Source: Meghimatium bilineatum
Lineage: Eukaryota; Mollusca; Gastropoda; Stylommatophora; Philomycidae
Assembly: GCA_034231615.1 (NCBI GenBank)
Contig: CM067312.1
Coordinates: 8,678,546 to 8,742,545 of the forward strand
Direction of reading: 5' to 3'
DNA length: 64,000 nucleotides
How positions within the stretch are numbered: position 1 is the first letter of the stretch; every line of letters begins with the position of its first letter. Made by a program: the position numbers and the translations under genes. This document shows, one piece after another, positions 21,281-33,179 of this stretch. The notes beneath the pieces are model-generated. The model saw only the letters and a program-made list of their open reading frames with translations, ran no database searches and was not told where the DNA came from.

Positions 21281-21707
21281 GCTAATGATGATGTTGATGT
21301 TAATGATGATGTTGATGTTAATGATGATGTTGATGTTAATGATGATGTTGATGTTAATGATGATGTTGATGATGTTGATGATGTTGATGATGTTGATGAT
21401 GTTGATGATGTTGATGATGTTGATGATGTTGATGATGTTGATGTTAATGATGATGTTGATGATGTTGATGATGTTGATGTTAATGATGATGTTGATGCTA
21501 ATGATGATGTTGATGCTAATGATGATGATGTTGATGCTAATGATGATGTTGATGCTAATGATGATGTTGATGCTAATGATGATGTTGATGCTAATGATGA
21601 TGATGTTGATGATAATGTTGATGATGATGTTGATGCTAATGATGATGATGTTGATGATGATGTTGATGCTAATGATGATGATGTTGATGCTAATGATGAT
21701 GAGGGAG
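21281..21707. repeat. (GATGTT)/(GATGAT) array, about 425 bp
   Basis: Trinucleotide-based repeat with GATGATGTTGATGTTAAT and GATGATGTTGATGCTAAT sub-blocks. Open on both strands (141 and 174 codons), low complexity. Confidence 0.97.
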
Positions 21708-22970
21708 TAGGAATTTTTCAATTTTGTTCCTTTGCGATAGTCGAAAAATGAAGGAAAAAAAACTCGACATTTTTTTTTAAATAATTAAAAGCACACAGGA
21801 AAACTAACACAAAAAGATATTTCGACCAAAAGAACTATATAAAATAAAACACACGACGAGTAAAAGACGGAACTTCTGCGATGAAATCATAAGATGAATA
21901 AAAAAAAACGAATTATGTAAGTCGGCGGACTTTTACTTTCTGCTCCAGACTATTGTTTCTCTAGCATATTTTTTTTAAAATAAGGAGGTTTCCTCGTGCT
22001 TTTGACGAGTACAAAATGACTGTTTTACTCAGCGTGATTATAGGGTGCACATGTCACGACGGGACAGTTTTCTAATCCGGAGCAGATTATAATAGCTTGA
22101 CTTTCTTGCATTCTTTGAAGCATTATGTGGATAAAAGTGTTCATTCCATCCCAGATGGATAATATGCAAAAAAACTGAAATATAATAGGTGAAGCTTAGA
22201 ACAGGGTAATGAACGTTTGCTTATCGCTGGAACACACACAAACTGACGTTTCGACCAAACGGTCTTTACGAAGACTACATACACAGCAAAAATATATATA
22301 GCAAAAATATAAACATATATATATATATATATGTGTATATATATATATAGTACGATTGAACCCATCGGGATCAATACCTATCAGTCGTTGAATGTCACGT
22401 TGTTCTGTCATTTCTGTCTGTCTTGATTCACAGATATTTGAGTGTGTTAAGTCTATTTTCTGTTTGTTTTGTTTCACCCTGACCTTCTAGTTTTAACCCT
22501 TCCGGGTCATATCCATATTCTTAATTGCCACGTGAACGTGAATATTGTCGTTCTTACTCATGTGTGTTATGTATGTAAGTCTTGAAATTGTTCTTTTCGC
22601 CGAAACGTCTATTTGTGTGTGCTGTTATGTGTTTCCAGTGAGAAACAAAACTTCATTACCCCGTTTCAATAATTCCATCCTAGAAGTCTAGGCATGGAAC
22701 TTCAGCACACTCCATCACATCGAAAATCATGGGATCGGGGGGGGGGAAGAGTCTCCTTTGTCGTCACTTAAGATGTGCGTGACAAGCGATAATGTTATGT
22801 CCTCTTCGTCTGTACTACACTGTATTCTTCGTCTGTGCCACGTGGTCCTAATTGATTTAGTCTCTTCATTCGTTTTTCTTCCCCAAATATCCATGTTCTT
22901 CCAACTCTCCTCATTCCCCGTGGGTTTCAGTCTAGAGTCTACCTGATTAAGTTGTCATGCATCTTTTTTG
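21708..22970. other. Dispersed repeat ends with a GACGTTTCG motif; no gene
   Basis: ACTGACGTTTCGACCAAACG with GTCTTTACGAAGAC at 22240-22280 and its approximate reverse (CGCCGAAACGTCTATTTGTG) at 22598-22617 form an inverted pair. A weaker relative is at 21810-21870 and another at 41085-41200. Such motifs resemble ends of Penelope-like elements, but no coding part is present. (TA)n lies at 22315-22350. Confidence 0.4.
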
Positions 22971-23070
22971 AGGGTATGTCCTATCCATTTTCAACCTTTT
23001 TGAGGGTGTGTCCTATCCATTTTCAACCTTTTTGAGGGTGTGTCCTATCCATTTTCAACCTTTTCTCTAC
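22971..23070. repeat. 32-bp repeat, 3 copies
   Basis: TTTTTGAGGGTGTGTCCTAT plus CCATTTTCAACC, three times in a row. Confidence 0.92.
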
Positions 23071-23624
23071 CTATCTATTTATCTATCTCTACCTTCACCG
23101 GACACTGATGTGTTCTCTTCCACAGCTCATTATTTGATATTAACTCTGGTTTGTTCGTTTCAGAACCCCCGAGAATTGCGAGCGATTAGTTCTTACTTCC
23201 TATGTTCAGTGGGGTAGTTTTTCTGAGCTCTCTTTCATATCCAGGCGACTTCAGCTTTCGGCTTAGTGCAATGCCTATTGAAGAAGCCTTAAACTCAGAT
23301 GATGTATATAATTGTATAGATGACATATTACACAGATTCCGTAAGAGCCTCATTATAACGGCATGTCATCTACTGAGGTCTCTGTTGCATGGGTGGTTCG
23401 TCTAGTGGGCAATTGGTGGGACCCACAAACGCAACAGCATGCGTAACAACTCTGGTCATCTCTACCTCACCGGACAGTGTTATGTTATCTCCCACAACGG
23501 AGGCATCTACTGATAAATATTTGCAGGTCTGATGTGATTTTCTGAGTTACATTCTATATTTCAGAGTCATAAATGAAAACAGACTTAACAATTTCTATTC
23601 AACAACCTAACATTGTCTGCCTGA
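23071..23624. other. No gene seen
   Basis: Decayed minus-strand LINE-like traces may be present around 23200-23440. I cannot support a named element. Confidence 0.3.
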
Positions 23625-23735
23625 GACAATTCCGAGAGATACACACTGGTCGAATAGCACAGACTTATAATGTTCTATTCAACAACCTAATATATATATT
23701 GTTAAATAGAAAATTATAAGTCTGTACTCTTCGAC

Positions 23736-23775
<40 letters not shown>
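23625..23775. mobile_element. Fold-back sequence, arms about 46 bp, spacer about 20 bp
   Basis: The left arm (ACACACTGGTCGAATAGCAC, AGACTTATAATGTTCTATTC) pairs with the right arm (TAGAAAATTATAAGTCTGTA, CTCTTCGACCAGTGTGTGTG). Part of the left arm is also directly repeated at 23581-23625. A (TG)n(TA)n microsatellite adjoins the right end. Confidence 0.75.
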
Positions 23776-23782
<7 letters not shown>

Positions 23783-23869
23783 TGTAGAAGAGTGTTGGAA
23801 TTAAACTTGTTCTAATTAATTATACAAGCAAACTCAAGTATAAAGAATAATTTTAAATAAAAATACTTC

Positions 23870-23975
23870 TCAAGTCTGACGGGAATTGAACCAGGTCCGT
23901 TCTAGAGGCACCGAATCGCCTTGAAACTCAAGTAAACATGTTTTCCGTACTTGACCAAAAATTTCCCCCCAAAAA
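23870..23975 (-). repeat. tRNA-like dispersed repeat
   Basis: TGACGGGAATTGAACCAGGT, AGGCACCGAATCGCC, AACTCAAGTAAACATG and TTTTCCGTACTTGACC. This is the best-preserved single copy of the family. Confidence 0.65.
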
Positions 23976-24117
23976 GGATGTGATCTTGTAAAGACTTTTA
24001 ACCTGTGTACTCAAGTCACTAAAACGGACCAATAGAGACAAGGATTATTATAACAACAACGAACATCTCGTACTAGTATTGAAGTATCCTCAGTAACACA
24101 AACATAGAACATCAGTA

Positions 24118-24335
24118 TTCTAATGTAATATAATTAGACAGTATTCTTGTGTAATATAATTAGACAGTAATATAATTAGACATTATTCTAATGTAATATA
24201 ATTAGACAGTATTCTAATGTAATATAATTAGACAGTATTCTAATGTAATATAATGAGACAGTATTATAATGTAATATAATGAGACAGTATTCTAATGTAA
24301 TACAATTAGACAGTATTCTAATGTAGTATAATTAA
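24118..24335. repeat. 26-bp-based tandem array, about 8 copies
   Basis: AGACAGTATTCTAATGTAAT plus ATAATT, with small deletions in some copies. Confidence 0.92.
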
Positions 24336-24349
24336 TTATGTAGTCAACA

Positions 24350-24605
24350 TACAGGTCCGTAGATATCGCGGTGGGGTGTTCGATTCCCTATAACATCGGA
24401 ACATGACTTTGATTACTAGGAACTTGATCAAAAAGTAGGGTAAAGAGCCTTAAATCCCCCCCCCCCCACCTACTTGGCAATTTTACCCACAAGTCAACAA
24501 ATTTTTCAACAAAATGACACCCTGGCACACACAAATATATGAATGACAGTTATTTACGTTAACCCCCTCCCCACACCTCTCAGATCATATCTACGGCCCT
24601 GTTAA
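24350..24605. mobile_element. CCGTAGATA-family element
   Basis: Begins AGGTCCGTAGATATCGCGGT and ends GATCATATCTACGGCCC, so the termini are inverted repeats. The interior shows AACATGACTTTGATTACTAG, GAACTTGATCAAAAAGTAGG, a C-run and CAAATTTTTCAACAAAATG. About 250 bp, non-coding. Confidence 0.75.
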
Positions 24606-24917
24606 CATCCTCACAAATTCCACCTTCTTTGTCAATTTTGCTTCTCAAATAGGTATAATTACGTATCTATTAATAGTTCGATCATTATTACAAACGTGCG
24701 ATGGATCTGTATGTATTTTCAGGCAATTCAAAAGTTTCGCCATCTAAAAGACAATCAGTAACTGAGAAGAAAATCATTTAGGAAAACGTCAGGAAGTATT
24801 GGCACAACACTTTTCTAAGTAGGTTACCTGGTAAGGAGCCAGATAACACACTAAACCAATATTTACTTCAACTTCCTACATGCCAGATTTTGCTCTTGTC
24901 TCCGCAAAAAAAACCGT
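24606..24917. other. No gene seen
   Basis: Plain A+T-rich sequence. Confidence 0.4.
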
Positions 24918-25045
24918 CAACTTAATTAATTAGGACCCCATTCGTTACATTTTTATATTATTGTTGGGATTTCGGTTGGTCACTATTTCCATACTTGAAA
25001 TCACATGCCAAAAATAGCCAAAGCGACTCCAAGTACAACGGTTAA
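24918..25045. mobile_element. Left half of the palindromic MITE of 201-412
   Basis: TTAATTAATTAGGACCCCAT, TTATTGTTGGGATTTCGGTT, GGTCACTATTTCCATACTTG and CACATGCCAAAAATAGCC match 212-325. The right arm is missing: LINE-F sequence starts directly after, so one of the two was cut during insertion. Confidence 0.75.
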
Positions 25046-25046
25046 T

Positions 25047-25860
25047 TGTTCCGGTTCTATTTTGGTTCATTGCTCTTTTTGAAATCTTTGTCAGGTGTTC
25101 TCTATGCGCCAGACCCATCTTCACTCCCAAATCACTCATTCTCGATATTAATTCATGCACATTTAACTCGAAATCTTCTGATCGTGCGAACTCACGAAGA
25201 GCAATGAGTATGTCTTCTCGGTCCACAGGCTGACCATCTGTTATGGTCGCGAGGCTAGCTAATTGGTCGACCAGTTCGTTTTCCTCAACGCCCTCGCGTC
25301 CGAGACAAAGATAAACGTGAGTTTTCGCAGTGAGGAGCTCATTTTAGCTCTATCTAATGACTCCACCCATCCCCTACGTACATCTGTTTTAACTTTCTGA
25401 ATCATATTCATTGAGTCACTTAGTATGCACGCATGAAATAGGCTTGCGATTCCAGCCAGTTAAGTGCCTGCGTTATGGCAAATACTTCCATTGTTAGACT
25501 GCTTGTTGTGGTAAAGGCTCCACTGGCTTCGTGTACTGTTCTTCCTTTTGATCTGACAATAAAGGCCCATGCACATCGCTGGTGACGGATGACCGTCCTG
25601 TCTGTGTAAATCGCAATATCTGTGTCGTCAGCAGGTTCACAGATAAGTGCCTGGACCTCAACATCCACGTTCACAGGGATGTGTTACCTGAACTCTCTAT
25701 TGAGTGTAATGACGGTTTTGACTGCCTCTTGAAAGACCTTAGGAATAGGTATCCATTTCTCGCCATGAGTTATGCCTCATGGTACGCAAATCTGTTTAAT
25801 GGTATCCTCGGCACGACCCATCAACGATTTGTCTCTCTTGAGCCTGCTTCCCTTCACAAG
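25047..25860 (-). mobile_element. LINE-F fragment with RNase H domain
   Basis: Minus-strand frames encode DIAIYTDRTVIRHQRCAWAF and SSLTMEVFAITQALNWLESQ (first RNase H strand and helix), then KTDVRRGWVE, a GHEGVEENEL-like segment, and MDREDILIALREFARSEDFE with HREHLTKISKRAMNQNR. In an intact copy TDGS would be expected where TDRT is. At least three breaks. It differs from LINE-E in sequence. Confidence 0.8.
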
Positions 25861-25980
25861 AGGGAGCTCACTGTGCGGTGTGTGGTCTATGTCAGAACTC
25901 ACTCTGAGGTATGCATGGGCATATCACATATCAATTCTGAACTGTATTGGATCGCCTTTCTACCCATGATATTGTTATGA

Positions 25981-26610
25981 CTTTTCTATAATAAAAGTGA
26001 ATGATATTAGTATTAAAACAGGTCAACCAATTCAAATATTTATGTACACTGATTACAGCAGATGGAAGAAGTAAAACAAAAATAAGATGCAGAATAGGAC
26101 AGAAAAAAACAACATTCAGAAAAATGAAAAATGTACTGTGTATTGACCTTGTCATTATAGATGCGAAAGAGAGTTCTGCAGTGCTATATAACGCCTATAC
26201 TAACATATGGGTGCAAGTCTAGGACAATATACAGACTGGAAAGTGGGAAATTAGAGGCAACAGAGATATGGTTCTACAGAAGAATGCTGAGAATACTATG
26301 GGCTGTCAGAAAAACGAATGTAGAGGTGTTGAAAGAGTCAAATGCGAAACGGACCTTAATCAACAATATAAGAATAAGACAATCTTTTTTTAGCCACTTC
26401 GTGGGACAGGCAGGTTTAGAGAACATAATCACAACAGGCAAGATTGAAGGCACCAGAGACAGAGGGCAACAACGTGAGAAAATATTAGACAGTTTGACAA
26501 TCTGGCACGGCAAGGAAACAACAACGACCTTGATACATAATACTGTGGACAGAGAGCTGTGGAGAGCCATGACCGCCTACGCTAGCCGGCATGGCACCTG
26601 CTGATGATAA
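25981..26610 (+). mobile_element. LINE-B fragment, the longest copy
   Basis: Shows QVNQFKYLCTLITADGRSKT, IRCRIGQKKTTFRKMKNVL, VLQCYITPILTYGCKS, EATEIWFYRRMLRILWAVRK, TNVEVLKESNAKRTLINNIR, GTRDRGQQREKILDSLTIWH and VDRELWRAMTAYASRHGTC, then TGATGAT. This is an RTE-like RT C-terminus; the catalytic palm is missing (5' truncation). Confidence 0.9.
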
Positions 26611-27439
26611 CACGTTACTTCGAGTGCTGATACTGTCTTTTCCATTGCCGATATCCTTTCACAGGTCTCAACCTTAAGCCGTCAATGGAGAAATGTATAT
26701 TATCAATAGTTTCAATTTGCAATGTAGTACAGTACTGTCATAAACTGCAGCAGGAACTAACACAATTAAATGTGTTGTCAGTTGCAGCAGGTTCCCATTC
26801 TCCAATAACAACTGGCATGAAAATTCGACCCTGTGAACACATATGCCAAGAAACACTAAAGTTCACTGCGTTCTATCAAACGACAGACATGTCGTAAACA
26901 AGGATAAGAAAGGATGCTGTGCGCGGGGGATGGCTAGTAACGTCTGTTTTTTTAAAACATAAATTGTTACTGAGGCCACAAACTTCAAGAGCACCGGAAG
27001 TTTCTTTGTGTAGATTTCCTACGTGTACTGAGGGAGGGGGGTTTAAAAAAACAAAACAAAACCAAAATAGTTTTGGTGGAAATTGGGGGACGGCTATTTC
27101 GTTTATTGTGAATTTTAACAAAAAAAGACAAGAGAAAGAAATACAGTTGCAGACATCTAGGACCATTGCCACTCTCATGCTTTTCCCCCCAAAATGTTGA
27201 GTGGTAGCTATGTTTTGGACTATGACAGAAATGATGGAGTATGGTAAAACTTGAATCGGGTTAAACTAAACTACATTTAATTAACGCTATGAATAATGAT
27301 GGTGATGGGCAGATACATAGAGGCTATACGTTTGTCACTCTAGCTTCATATGCCATGAGAAGGATGTTCATTTCACCACGGAATTAATATGTCTTCTGAT
27401 ACTATTTGTAATAGCCACGTTTTCCTGAACTTTTGACAA
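26611..27439. other. No gene seen
   Basis: Opposed 93- and 100-codon frames at 26876-27200 have no recognisable domain and overlap on opposite strands. I do not call either. Confidence 0.4.
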
Positions 27440-27870
27440 ATTCTAGACGCCTGTTTTATTCAATGTGTCTGTGGGGTTTAATATCGCGATCTGGACAATT
27501 CTTCTATTTTGAAAGGATGCTTTGATTACTTCTTCTGAATGTCGCAATCTGGATTCTTCTATTTTGAAAGGATGCTTTGATTACTTCTTAATCTCGTGAT
27601 CTGGACAATTCTTCTATTTTGAAAGGATGCTTTTATTACTTCTTCTGAATGTCGCAATCTGGATTCTTCTATTTTGAAAGCATGCTTTGATTACTTCTCC
27701 TGAATGTCGCAATCTTGACAAAATCTTCCATTTTGAAAGGATGCTTTGATTACTACTTCTGAATGTCGCAATGTGGACAAAATCGTCTAATTTGAAAGGA
27801 TGCTGTGATTACTTCTTCTGAATGTCGCAATCTGGACTAGTCTTCTATTTTGAAAGGATGCTTTGATCAT
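27440..27870. repeat. ~55-bp tandem array, about 7-8 imperfect copies
   Basis: TTCTTCTATTTTGAAAGGAT plus GCTTTGATTACTTCTTCTGA and ATGTCGCAATCTGGA, with small indels. Confidence 0.92.
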
Positions 27871-27969
27871 ATCAATATTGAGCTTTGCCGGACCACAGTA
27901 CAACTGAAGATTTTCTGCGAGTCACCGGCTGGCAAATATGTCAAACTATAAAGGTGCCAAATATAGTCC

Positions 27970-28095
27970 GTCTAAGTGCTAAATTCGCGAACTCCCGCTA
28001 GATCTCTCTTGCAGCAGGACAATAGTCATAGGAGATGTCACGCTTGATGTAGTCCTTAGAACGGAGATATGTTGCGTCACATGTTATGAATAAAG
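27970..28095 (-). mobile_element. SINE-B fragment
   Basis: GCGAACTCCCGCTAGATCTC, TTGCAGCAGGACAATAGTC and TGATGTAGTCCTTAGAACGG. The head is missing. Confidence 0.65.
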
Positions 28096-28885
28096 CCACA
28101 CTCTGTACATAGTCTGAGTGGGGTGTATATAAAAAAACAAACAACTGGCAGTTAGGTTAGTAACAAATTAAGTATGTGGTATACGATTTTATAATGTGTA
28201 GAACATAGAACATATTTTATTTTTAAAATTCGTATGTCTTCTTCTTCTTTTAAAAATAATAATGTCTCCGTGGTAGAGAGGATAGCGCGAGTCAAATAAT
28301 GCGATTATCGCGAACTTAGTTGTGGTTTGACGCGCAAAGTAGATTGTTCCATTTTACGGTGCTCTGGCAATGTTGCTGAAACGTATTAGTGGTTCCTACA
28401 AATTCTACAATATTTGAAAAACCAATATTCTATACAAGATTTGCGTTAATTATTGTATCGATTGCTGAGATCAAGGTTGCCACATAGTTAAACCTACTCG
28501 TGACAACTATGGCAGTCCTGGCAGAGATCAGCGAACATTAGGACACAACTATATATTGCAGGAAGTTCAGTCTTCTTTTGTCTTCTGCAATCACTTTCAC
28601 ATTTTCACTTAACCAGCAAGAGTTATCGTTTGGTTTAATCCAGATATCGTGAATAGGTTGTGTTGTTGATTTAAAGCAAACCTGCGATATTTGCGCCTTT
28701 CGCCCCAAAACACACAGCATGAATGATAGAGCCGCAGATACTATTTACCATAAAGACAAGTGGTTCTTAAACTGGGGTTCCAAATCATATCAAGGGATCT
28801 GCGAGGATTTGAACAACTATTCATTATCATTAAGTGCTGTCTCCGCAACAAATGTTGGCTTCAACAAACCTCCAACATCCCCTTG
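28096..28885. other. Intergenic; possible hAT end and tRNA-like trace
   Basis: CAAGTGGTTCTTAAACTGGG at 28756 resembles a hAT terminus, but I see no partner end. At 28262-28330 GTCTCCGTGGTAGAGAGGAT and GGTTTGACGCGC are weakly like pol III A and B boxes. Neither is firm. Confidence 0.3.
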
Positions 28886-28940
28886 TCTCTTGTCTTGGTG
28901 GTACACTCTGCTAGACTGTAACCTGTCCATCACGTGAAAG
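28886..28940 (-). mobile_element. LINE-A 3' tail fragment
   Basis: CTTGTCTTGGTGGTACACTC, TGCTAGACTGTAACCTGTCC is the reverse of the LINE-A tail (GGACAGGTTACAGTCTAGCA). Confidence 0.7.
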
Positions 28941-29049
28941 CAAGGAGGAAATGCTTGCCGGCTTCCGTGGCAGATGTACAGGGTAGTAAGTATCACTAAG
29001 CTATTGACGTAATATATGGATATCCTCTCGTACTACGATAGTTTCGTTA

Positions 29050-29340
29050 TTTGTAAAAAATCCCTCAACTTTCTTGTCAGCAATTGTCAAGAATAAAAGG
29101 ATTCTCTTGTCAACAAGTATCAGGTATTAAGGGATCCCCTTGTCAATAACGGTCAAGAATACATAGATCCCCTTGTCAACAACTGTAAAGATTTCAGGAA
29201 TCCCCTTGTCAACAATTGTCAAGAATTCAAAGATCCACATGTCAACAAATGTCAAGAATTTAGGGATCCCTTGTCAACAATTCAAGGATCCCTTGTCCAC
29301 AATTGTGGTATCCACTTGCCAAGAATTCAGAGACCCAATC
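29050..29340. repeat. ~33-bp tandem array, imperfect
   Basis: ATCCCCTTGTCAACAATTGT plus CAAGAATTCAGGG, about eight diverged copies. Confidence 0.85.
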
Positions 29341-29834
29341 TGCTTTATTATGTTAAAAAAATAATCTCCCTGTCTTCGGCCTCCCCCCCCCCTCAAAAAT
29401 TGCTTTTGCAATTACATGGCTTGTTTCACGTTTTTCAAAAAAAAATGTTTCACATTAACACAATATAATTGGTGTATTAAAAGCACAACAATTCGCGGAA
29501 TGGTCTACGGTAGTGAAACATTTTACCCACTAGTTTTAGATATAGTCTGTGGTGTCCCATTTAAACGAAATATAAACCTGTGTTTTACTAAGTCTAATGG
29601 TAGTGAAACACACATGTCTGTTAACGAAGGCCACTGTTCCACCTTGCGTAACATTACTATTGACACCCGTTTCCGTTCGAAAAAAATGTGTGTTTGTATT
29701 CTAGCACATTGTACATAAAATATAATACTGTTTCATTATAAATTATACAAGGCACATAATGAAATTACACAAACGAATCATTATTATCAGGTGCCGTATC
29801 TTCAACGAAAATTGGCTGCAAAGTACCTCTAACT
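29341..29834. other. No gene seen
   Basis: A 100-codon + frame at 29416-29718 has no recognisable domain. Confidence 0.35.
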
Positions 29835-30545
29835 TGGGCCCGTTAAAAAAGAGACGGAGGGAGTATGTAGTGTTCGAACCTCACCCCCTCCCCTCCAAGC
29901 AAACCTGAACATGACTTTTAGTGCTAGGAACTGAACCAAAAGGTCGGTAAAAAGCCCACCCGTAGTGATATTTATGTTAGTGATAAACCCTTAGTGATAT
30001 TTATGTTAGTGATAAACCCGTAGTGATATTTGACAAAAAAGGTCTTCAAATTCGTCGTCAAATAGTAACATTTAGGCGCAAATACGGTTTAAGTCTTCAC
30101 TGTGACCTTTGTTCTAGTTTTGAGGTATCACCTAACATTTGCAGTTTGATTAGTATAATTTTTATTTAAAATTAAGGTATATTAATTGAAAAATTTATTT
30201 TAAATAAGGGATATTAATTGAAATGGCATATTAATTTGGAATTAGTATTTACATTAGGGCTGGGAATAAGGGTTCGAGTCAGTTATAAATTAAAACGTAA
30301 ATTAGTTATAAAAGTTATAATTAAAATGCGTTTGATGTCGTTTGTGTCGGGAGATGTGACGTTACTGCATCTATTAATTTGATTGGTGTTACACGGAAAT
30401 CCGTGACGTCGGCTAGTTAAAAATGTAAATATTTTGTGTTATTTATAGTACAGTGAAGATTTAAACCGCAGTTTTACCTTACGAAAGTTGACAAATGCCC
30501 TTTTTTGAGGTAAAACCACCTCCTTAAGGTAATCATAACTACGGC
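29835..30545. repeat. CCGTAGATA-family sequence, interrupted
   Basis: A left part at 29835-30130 (TGTTCGAACCTCACCCCCTC, AACATGACTTTTAGTGCTAG, GAACTGAACCAAAAGGTCGG) and a right end at 30505-30545 (AAGGTAATCATAACTACGGC) belong to this family. About 400 bp of other A+T-rich sequence lies between them. Confidence 0.55.
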
Positions 30546-30564
30546 CTGCTTAAACATTCTGCAT

Positions 30565-30700
30565 TTTGTCTTGGTGGTCCACTCTATCAGACTGTAACCT
30601 GTTCAACTTGTGACATTTCTCTCCCACTTGTATCTCTGCCTACCTCTTGCTCGACTCCTGTGTATTCAAGGTCACATGTCTTTTAATATGTCAAAATTAT
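30565..30700 (-). mobile_element. LINE-A fragment
   Basis: TTGTCTTGGTGGTCCACTCT, ATCTCTGCCTACCTCTTGCT and CATGTCTTTTAATATGTC are the reverse of LINE-A (HIKRHD, RARGRQRY, tail). Confidence 0.75.
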
Positions 30701-30837
30701 TTTATTTGTTTTTATCGGTATTTCTTTTAATAGTTATTTTTGTTTGTTTGTTACAGAGTTTTGTCAGAACGTCTTCGTTGTCTTCTATTTTCATGCACTC
30801 TTCCTATGCTTCTATATGTTCATATCTCAAAGGTCTT

Positions 30838-31245
30838 ATTCATATCCTGTCATATATTCATATCCTGTAATATCCTATATTCATATCCTGTCATATCCTA
30901 TATTCATATCCTATATTCATATCCTGTCATATCCTATATTAATATCCTGTCATATATTCATATCCTATATTCATATCCTATATTCATATCCTGTCATATC
31001 CTATATTAATATCCTGTCATATATTCATATCCTATATTCATATCCTATATTCATATCCTATATTCATATCCTGTCATATCCTATATTCATATCTCAAAGG
31101 TCTTATTCATATCCTGTCATATCCTATATTCATATCCTGTCATATCCTATATTCATATCCTGTCATATCCTATACTCATATCCTGTCATATCCTATATTC
31201 ATATCATGTCATATCCTGTCATATCCTATACTTATATCCTGTCTT
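30838..31245. repeat. CATATCCTATATT / CATATCCTGT array, about 400 bp
   Basis: Short 13-bp and 10-bp modules are shuffled without a fixed period. A longer module (CATATCTCAAAGGTCTTATT) appears both at the start (30822) and within (31088), showing segmental duplication. Confidence 0.93.
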
Positions 31246-32289
31246 CTAGTTGTTTGTTCCTTATCCATGTTTCTTAGTCGTACATTAATAACAGAATGAA
31301 GCATTTTATAATTCTCATTTTAGTTTGTAATTTGTTTAGACGTTAATATTTTCCTCGTGTCATTGAAATTGCTTAATCACTCCTATTCTTCTAGCTTTCA
31401 GCCACTGTTTTACATCTGCAAAATGTATCAATTACAAACGAATACATCAATGTAAAACTGTCTATCATACACTTACCTTCACATAGTTAAAATCCGACAG
31501 AATATGTGTAAATACAAAACCGTATGAACAAACTGGTTCAGATGTGTTAGCCAACATGCATTTTCTTAAAACACTCCATGTATTTTATTTACAAATATCT
31601 CAAACACTACGCGTTAGAACAACGTGTCTGCGTGTAATGATTCACAAAACTAAACCGGCTACATTGCAAAGTAAACGAAACTATTATTCCACATAAATTT
31701 CAATGCTCTAACACTGCACAGTTAGTTATCATTCATCCTGGGTTGTTGGTTTTTTGTTTTTTTTTATAAGTGATGCTTCCTGACATTAGACCAATGATTT
31801 GTCTGTGCTGTGGGTCAACTTTCCCTGTCTGTCGGGTAAGTCCGCCGAATTATAAAATGGAGCGTGTGGTTTATACATTCAGGTTAGTTCTCTCCGATCT
31901 GAGGATGAGGGCTTTGAGACGAGATGCGTGCTAGCAGCAATCGTTCAACGGACCAGACTGAGTGGCACTGCGAACTAGAATGAAACTGCATTAAAACAGG
32001 TCACGGACTGGAAACAAAGTTTTGTAAATTTTTAAATATAAAAAAGTACATTCTCTGAGTAGGCGTAATCGTATATTTTATCATTCAGTGTTGTATGTTG
32101 CTAGCCCACCACGTGATGATGATGACCATTTGTTACATCCCCTTGATAAAATTAAGGTAGAGTTATGTCATTGACCGTAGATCGTTAATTAACTCTATGC
32201 TGGCCACGAAGGTCCTTGGACACTTTGGACATGGATTACCACTGTAGGTGGTGTTTGATCTAACCGTGACTTTCTAGCCTCGTTTGCAA
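31246..32289. other. No gene seen
   Basis: About 1 kb without repeat or coding signal that I can identify. Long poly-T at 31750-31768. Confidence 0.4.
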
Positions 32290-33045
32290 TGTCAGGAAGA
32301 TACCATTTGGAAGAGCAGAATACGTACAGAAGTGAAGATCAACCTATACCAGGGGCGTAGATATAATCTCCCTAAGGGCGGGGTTTACCATAAAAAAGCT
32401 CATTCGCAAATTTGTGTTTTACAGGTCTACCTTGAGACGAAAATTTGATGAACAATGAAATGGATTTTTAAACCAGCCTTTTGACAACTTTCCTAGTAGT
32501 AAAAATCAAGTCATGTTCCAATTTGCTAGGGGGGAGGGATATAATCACCAACTCCCCCTACGGGACTGATCTATATACTTTTCTAATAATACCTATTCTT
32601 TTGTACGGTTGTGAGAGTTGGACAATTACAACGGAAATGGAGAAGAGAATACAGGCTTTTCAAAATGAATGTTACCGACGAATATAGTGCATCAAATATT
32701 CAAAAATTTTAAACCAACATATACGTGGGAAGCAAAATAAATACTCTTGCATGTCAACAAGGAGATCTTATGGCAGTTGCGAAGCGTTGTAAACATGTGT
32801 GGTTTAGTAATTTGATGTGGTTTGGTCATTCAATTTCCAAAACTATCCTGCTGGGAACGGTTGAGGGTAGAAGAAGACGAGGGGGTAAGAAGAAAGTTTG
32901 GATTGATAATATTAAAGACGAGGCCAGATTAAGATTCCCCACACTTAAACGATGAACGTAGAACAGAGAGGCATGGAGAAATTTGTATGTGGATGTTTCC
33001 AGAGTGGCAGTTCTGAGATACCGAAGACCTATGGGTTTGATGATG
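32290..33045 (+). mobile_element. LINE-C copy split by a CCGTAGATA-family element
   Basis: RT C-terminus: IPILLYGCESWTITTEMEKR, IQAFQNECYRRI, KINTLACQQGDLMAVAKRCK, HVWFSNLMWFGHSISKTILL, GTVEGRRRRGGKKKVWIDNI, KDEARLRFPTLKR. Its upstream part ends at 32348 (AAGATCAACCTATACC) and resumes at 32566 (ATACTTTTCTAATAATACC). Ends TGATGATGGTGA. Confidence 0.85.
32349..32567. mobile_element. CCGTAGATA-family element inside LINE-C
   Basis: GGGGCGTAGATATAATCTCC at the left and CCCTACGGGACT at the right are the family termini. It interrupts the conserved LINE-C coding order, which shows that the family is mobile. Flanks CCTATA / TCTATA hint at a short duplication. Confidence 0.7.
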
Positions 33046-33179
33046 GTGACTTCCTATCTGCTGTTCTCTGTTGAGCTGCAACACTTCTTCTCTTTCCATA
33101 CAATGCTGAACCTTTCTGTAGTTTAGTGATAGTTGGAGTTACATATCAACAACATACAAGAGTATTATATTGACAGTTG

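Noticed and set aside
26876-27200. Opposed frames of 93 and 100 codons
   Set aside because: They overlap on opposite strands, with no recognisable motif and no coding-like composition.
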